The notes under the pieces: model-generated
The model's input: only the letters and a program-made list of their open reading frames with translations
What the model was told of the DNA's origin: nothing
The model's database searches: none
NCBI GenBank assembly: GCA_902473545.1
Contig: CABRSG010000029.1
Span: 1-13,843, forward strand
Length of the DNA: 13,843 bases
DNA from: an uncultured Lachnospiraceae bacterium
GTDB lineage: Bacteria > Bacillota > Clostridia > Lachnospirales > Lachnospiraceae
Direction of reading: 5' to 3'
Made by a program: the position numbers and the translations under genes
Part shown: in pieces, positions 12,919 through 13,843 of the stretch
Layout of the letters: each line of letters begins with the position of its first letter
How positions within the stretch are numbered: position 1 is the stretch's first letter

Positions 12919-13843
12919 ATGAAATTTATCGGGAATTTTAAAGAGGGCGACCGCATCAGCGATATTTATCTGTGCAAGTACAAGCAGGCGGCAATGACGA
13001 AGAACGGCAAGCCGTATGAAAACGTGATTCTGCAGGATAAGACCGGCACCATCGACGCGAAAATATGGGAGCCGAATTCGGGCGGCATAGAGGAATTTGA
13101 GGCGATGGATTACGTGGACGTCGTGGGAGACGTGAGCAACTTCCAGGGCGCGCTGCAGCTTTCCATCAAGCGCGTTCGCAGAGCGCAGGAGGGCGAGTAC
13201 AACCCGCAGGATTATCTTCCGGTTTCCGAAAAAGACGTGGACGAAATGTACGGCGAGCTGAAGCAGATCCTTGGCACGGTGCAGAATCCGTATCTGGAGC
13301 AGCTTCTCTCCATGTATTTTGAAAATAACGAGGCGTTTGAAAAGGCGTTTAAGTTCCACTCCGCTGCAAAAGCGGTGCACCACGGCTTTGTGGGCGGGCT
13401 CCTGGAGCATACGCTCGGCGTAGTGAAGCTCTGTGACTTTTACTGCAGACAGTACCCCGATCTGAACCGCGACCTTCTGCTGACAGCGGCGGCATTTCAT
13501 GACATCGGGAAAATGAAGGAGCTTTCCGTGTTCCCGGAAAACGACTACACGGATGACGGGCAGCTTCTCGGACATATTTACATGGGAACCGAGCTGGTGC
13601 GCGCAAGCATCCGCCGCATCCCGAATTTTCCGAAGCGCCTTTCCGCGGAGCTGTGCCACTGTATCCTCGCTCACCACGGGGAGCTGGAGTACGGTTCACC
13701 CAAAAAGCCGGCGCTGATCGAGGCGGTGGCGCTGACCATGGCGGATAACACTGACGCCAAGATGGAATCCTTTAAGGAGATCATCAAAGGCGCGGGTGAC
13801 AATAACGGCTGGCTTGGATTTAACCGCATTTTTGATTCAAACG
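12919..13843 (+). CDS. yhaM: 3'-5' exoribonuclease YhaM family (partial, runs off right edge)
   Basis: 308 codons are visible with no stop before the window ends; Bacillus YhaM is about 314 residues, so the gene is nearly complete. The family has an N-terminal OB fold that binds nucleic acid and a C-terminal HD phosphohydrolase domain that degrades RNA from the 3' end with a metal ion. Here the OB part covers about 1-90 (GNFKEGDRISDIYLC, then LQDKTGTIDAKIW at 38-50). The HD domain covers about 150-280 with GLLEHT (H164), AFHDIGK (H194, D195), GHIYMG (H219), LAHHGE (H252, H253) and TMADNTDA (D276), so the metal ligands look complete. TAAGGAG at 12904-12910 is eight bases before the ATG. It is driven by its own promoter, divergent from mutS2. 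Confidence 0.94.
   Translation, partial: MKFIGNFKEGDRISDIYLCKYKQAAMTKNGKPYENVILQDKTGTIDAKIWEPNSGGIEEFEAMDYVDVVGDVSNFQGALQLSIKRVRRAQEGEYNPQDYLPVSEKDVDEMYGELKQILGTVQNPYLEQLLSMYFENNEAFEKAFKFHSAAKAVHHGFVGGLLEHTLGVVKLCDFYCRQYPDLNRDLLLTAAAFHDIGKMKELSVFPENDYTDDGQLLGHIYMGTELVRASIRRIPNFPKRLSAELCHCILAHHGELEYGSPKKPALIEAVALTMADNTDAKMESFKEIIKGAGDNNGWLGFNRIFDSN

Noticed and set aside
12723..12941. 72-codon + strand open frame across the mutS2-yhaM gap
   Set aside because: It would start upstream of the yhaM promoter, runs through both promoters, the repeat and the hairpins, overlaps the yhaM start, and has no ribosome site.
1..13843. CRISPR array, tRNA or rRNA genes, insertion sequences, phage or defence modules
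   Set aside because: No regularly spaced repeats beyond the coding 30-bp units, no RNA-gene-like sequence and no transposase, integrase or known defence domains were seen on either strand.

Overview
The window reads as ordinary chromosome from a GC-rich member of the Clostridia, most probably a gut Lachnospiraceae. The pointers are strong Shine-Dalgarno sites, consensus sigma-A promoters, a DUF4364 protein, a B12-binding radical SAM enzyme with a DUF4080-type tail, a VanW-family wall protein, MutS2 with a C-terminal Smr domain, and a YhaM-type exoribonuclease. No phage, transposase, CRISPR, tRNA or rRNA signal was seen, and every complete gene looks intact. The genus is not resolved.

Layout: (1) 1-86 is probably the 3' tail of an upstream gene. 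A leader with alternative short stems follows, then a membrane-anchored polysaccharide deacetylase (205-951) and rarA (986-2302), all on +. (2) A small basic membrane protein (2288-2602, -) converges on rarA and overlaps its end by 15 bp. Its extended -10 promoter lies back to back with a perfect TTGACA-17-TATAAT promoter facing right. (3) That promoter drives a three-gene unit: a TIGR01212/YtqA-type radical SAM protein, a DUF4364 protein, and a B12-binding radical SAM protein with a DUF4080-type tail. This unit is the least understood biochemistry here. (4) After an inverted repeat and another good promoter comes a second + unit: a 36-residue membrane miniprotein, a secreted VanW-family protein with a Thr/Pro/Glu-rich repeat tail, an AIR-synthase-like protein with eroded nucleotide-site residues, and trmL, which overlaps its neighbour by 4 bp. 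(5) On the - strand, mutS2 is followed 12 bp later by an orphan OmpR-type response regulator with an atypical receiver. (6) Divergent from mutS2, yhaM runs off the right edge after about 308 codons.

Functionally the window mixes envelope modification (deacetylase, VanW protein), replication and translation stress handling (RarA, MutS2), RNA turnover and modification (YhaM, TrmL) and uncharacterised radical chemistry. No clearly new defence or mobile system is present. The observations most worth checking are a 21-bp repeat shared, at 19 of 21 positions, by two intergenic regions 6.6 kb apart; a terminator-like hairpin for the + strand buried inside the antisense response regulator gene; tandem GC-rich hairpins at the yhaM promoter; the atypical receiver; and the two-radical-SAM cluster.
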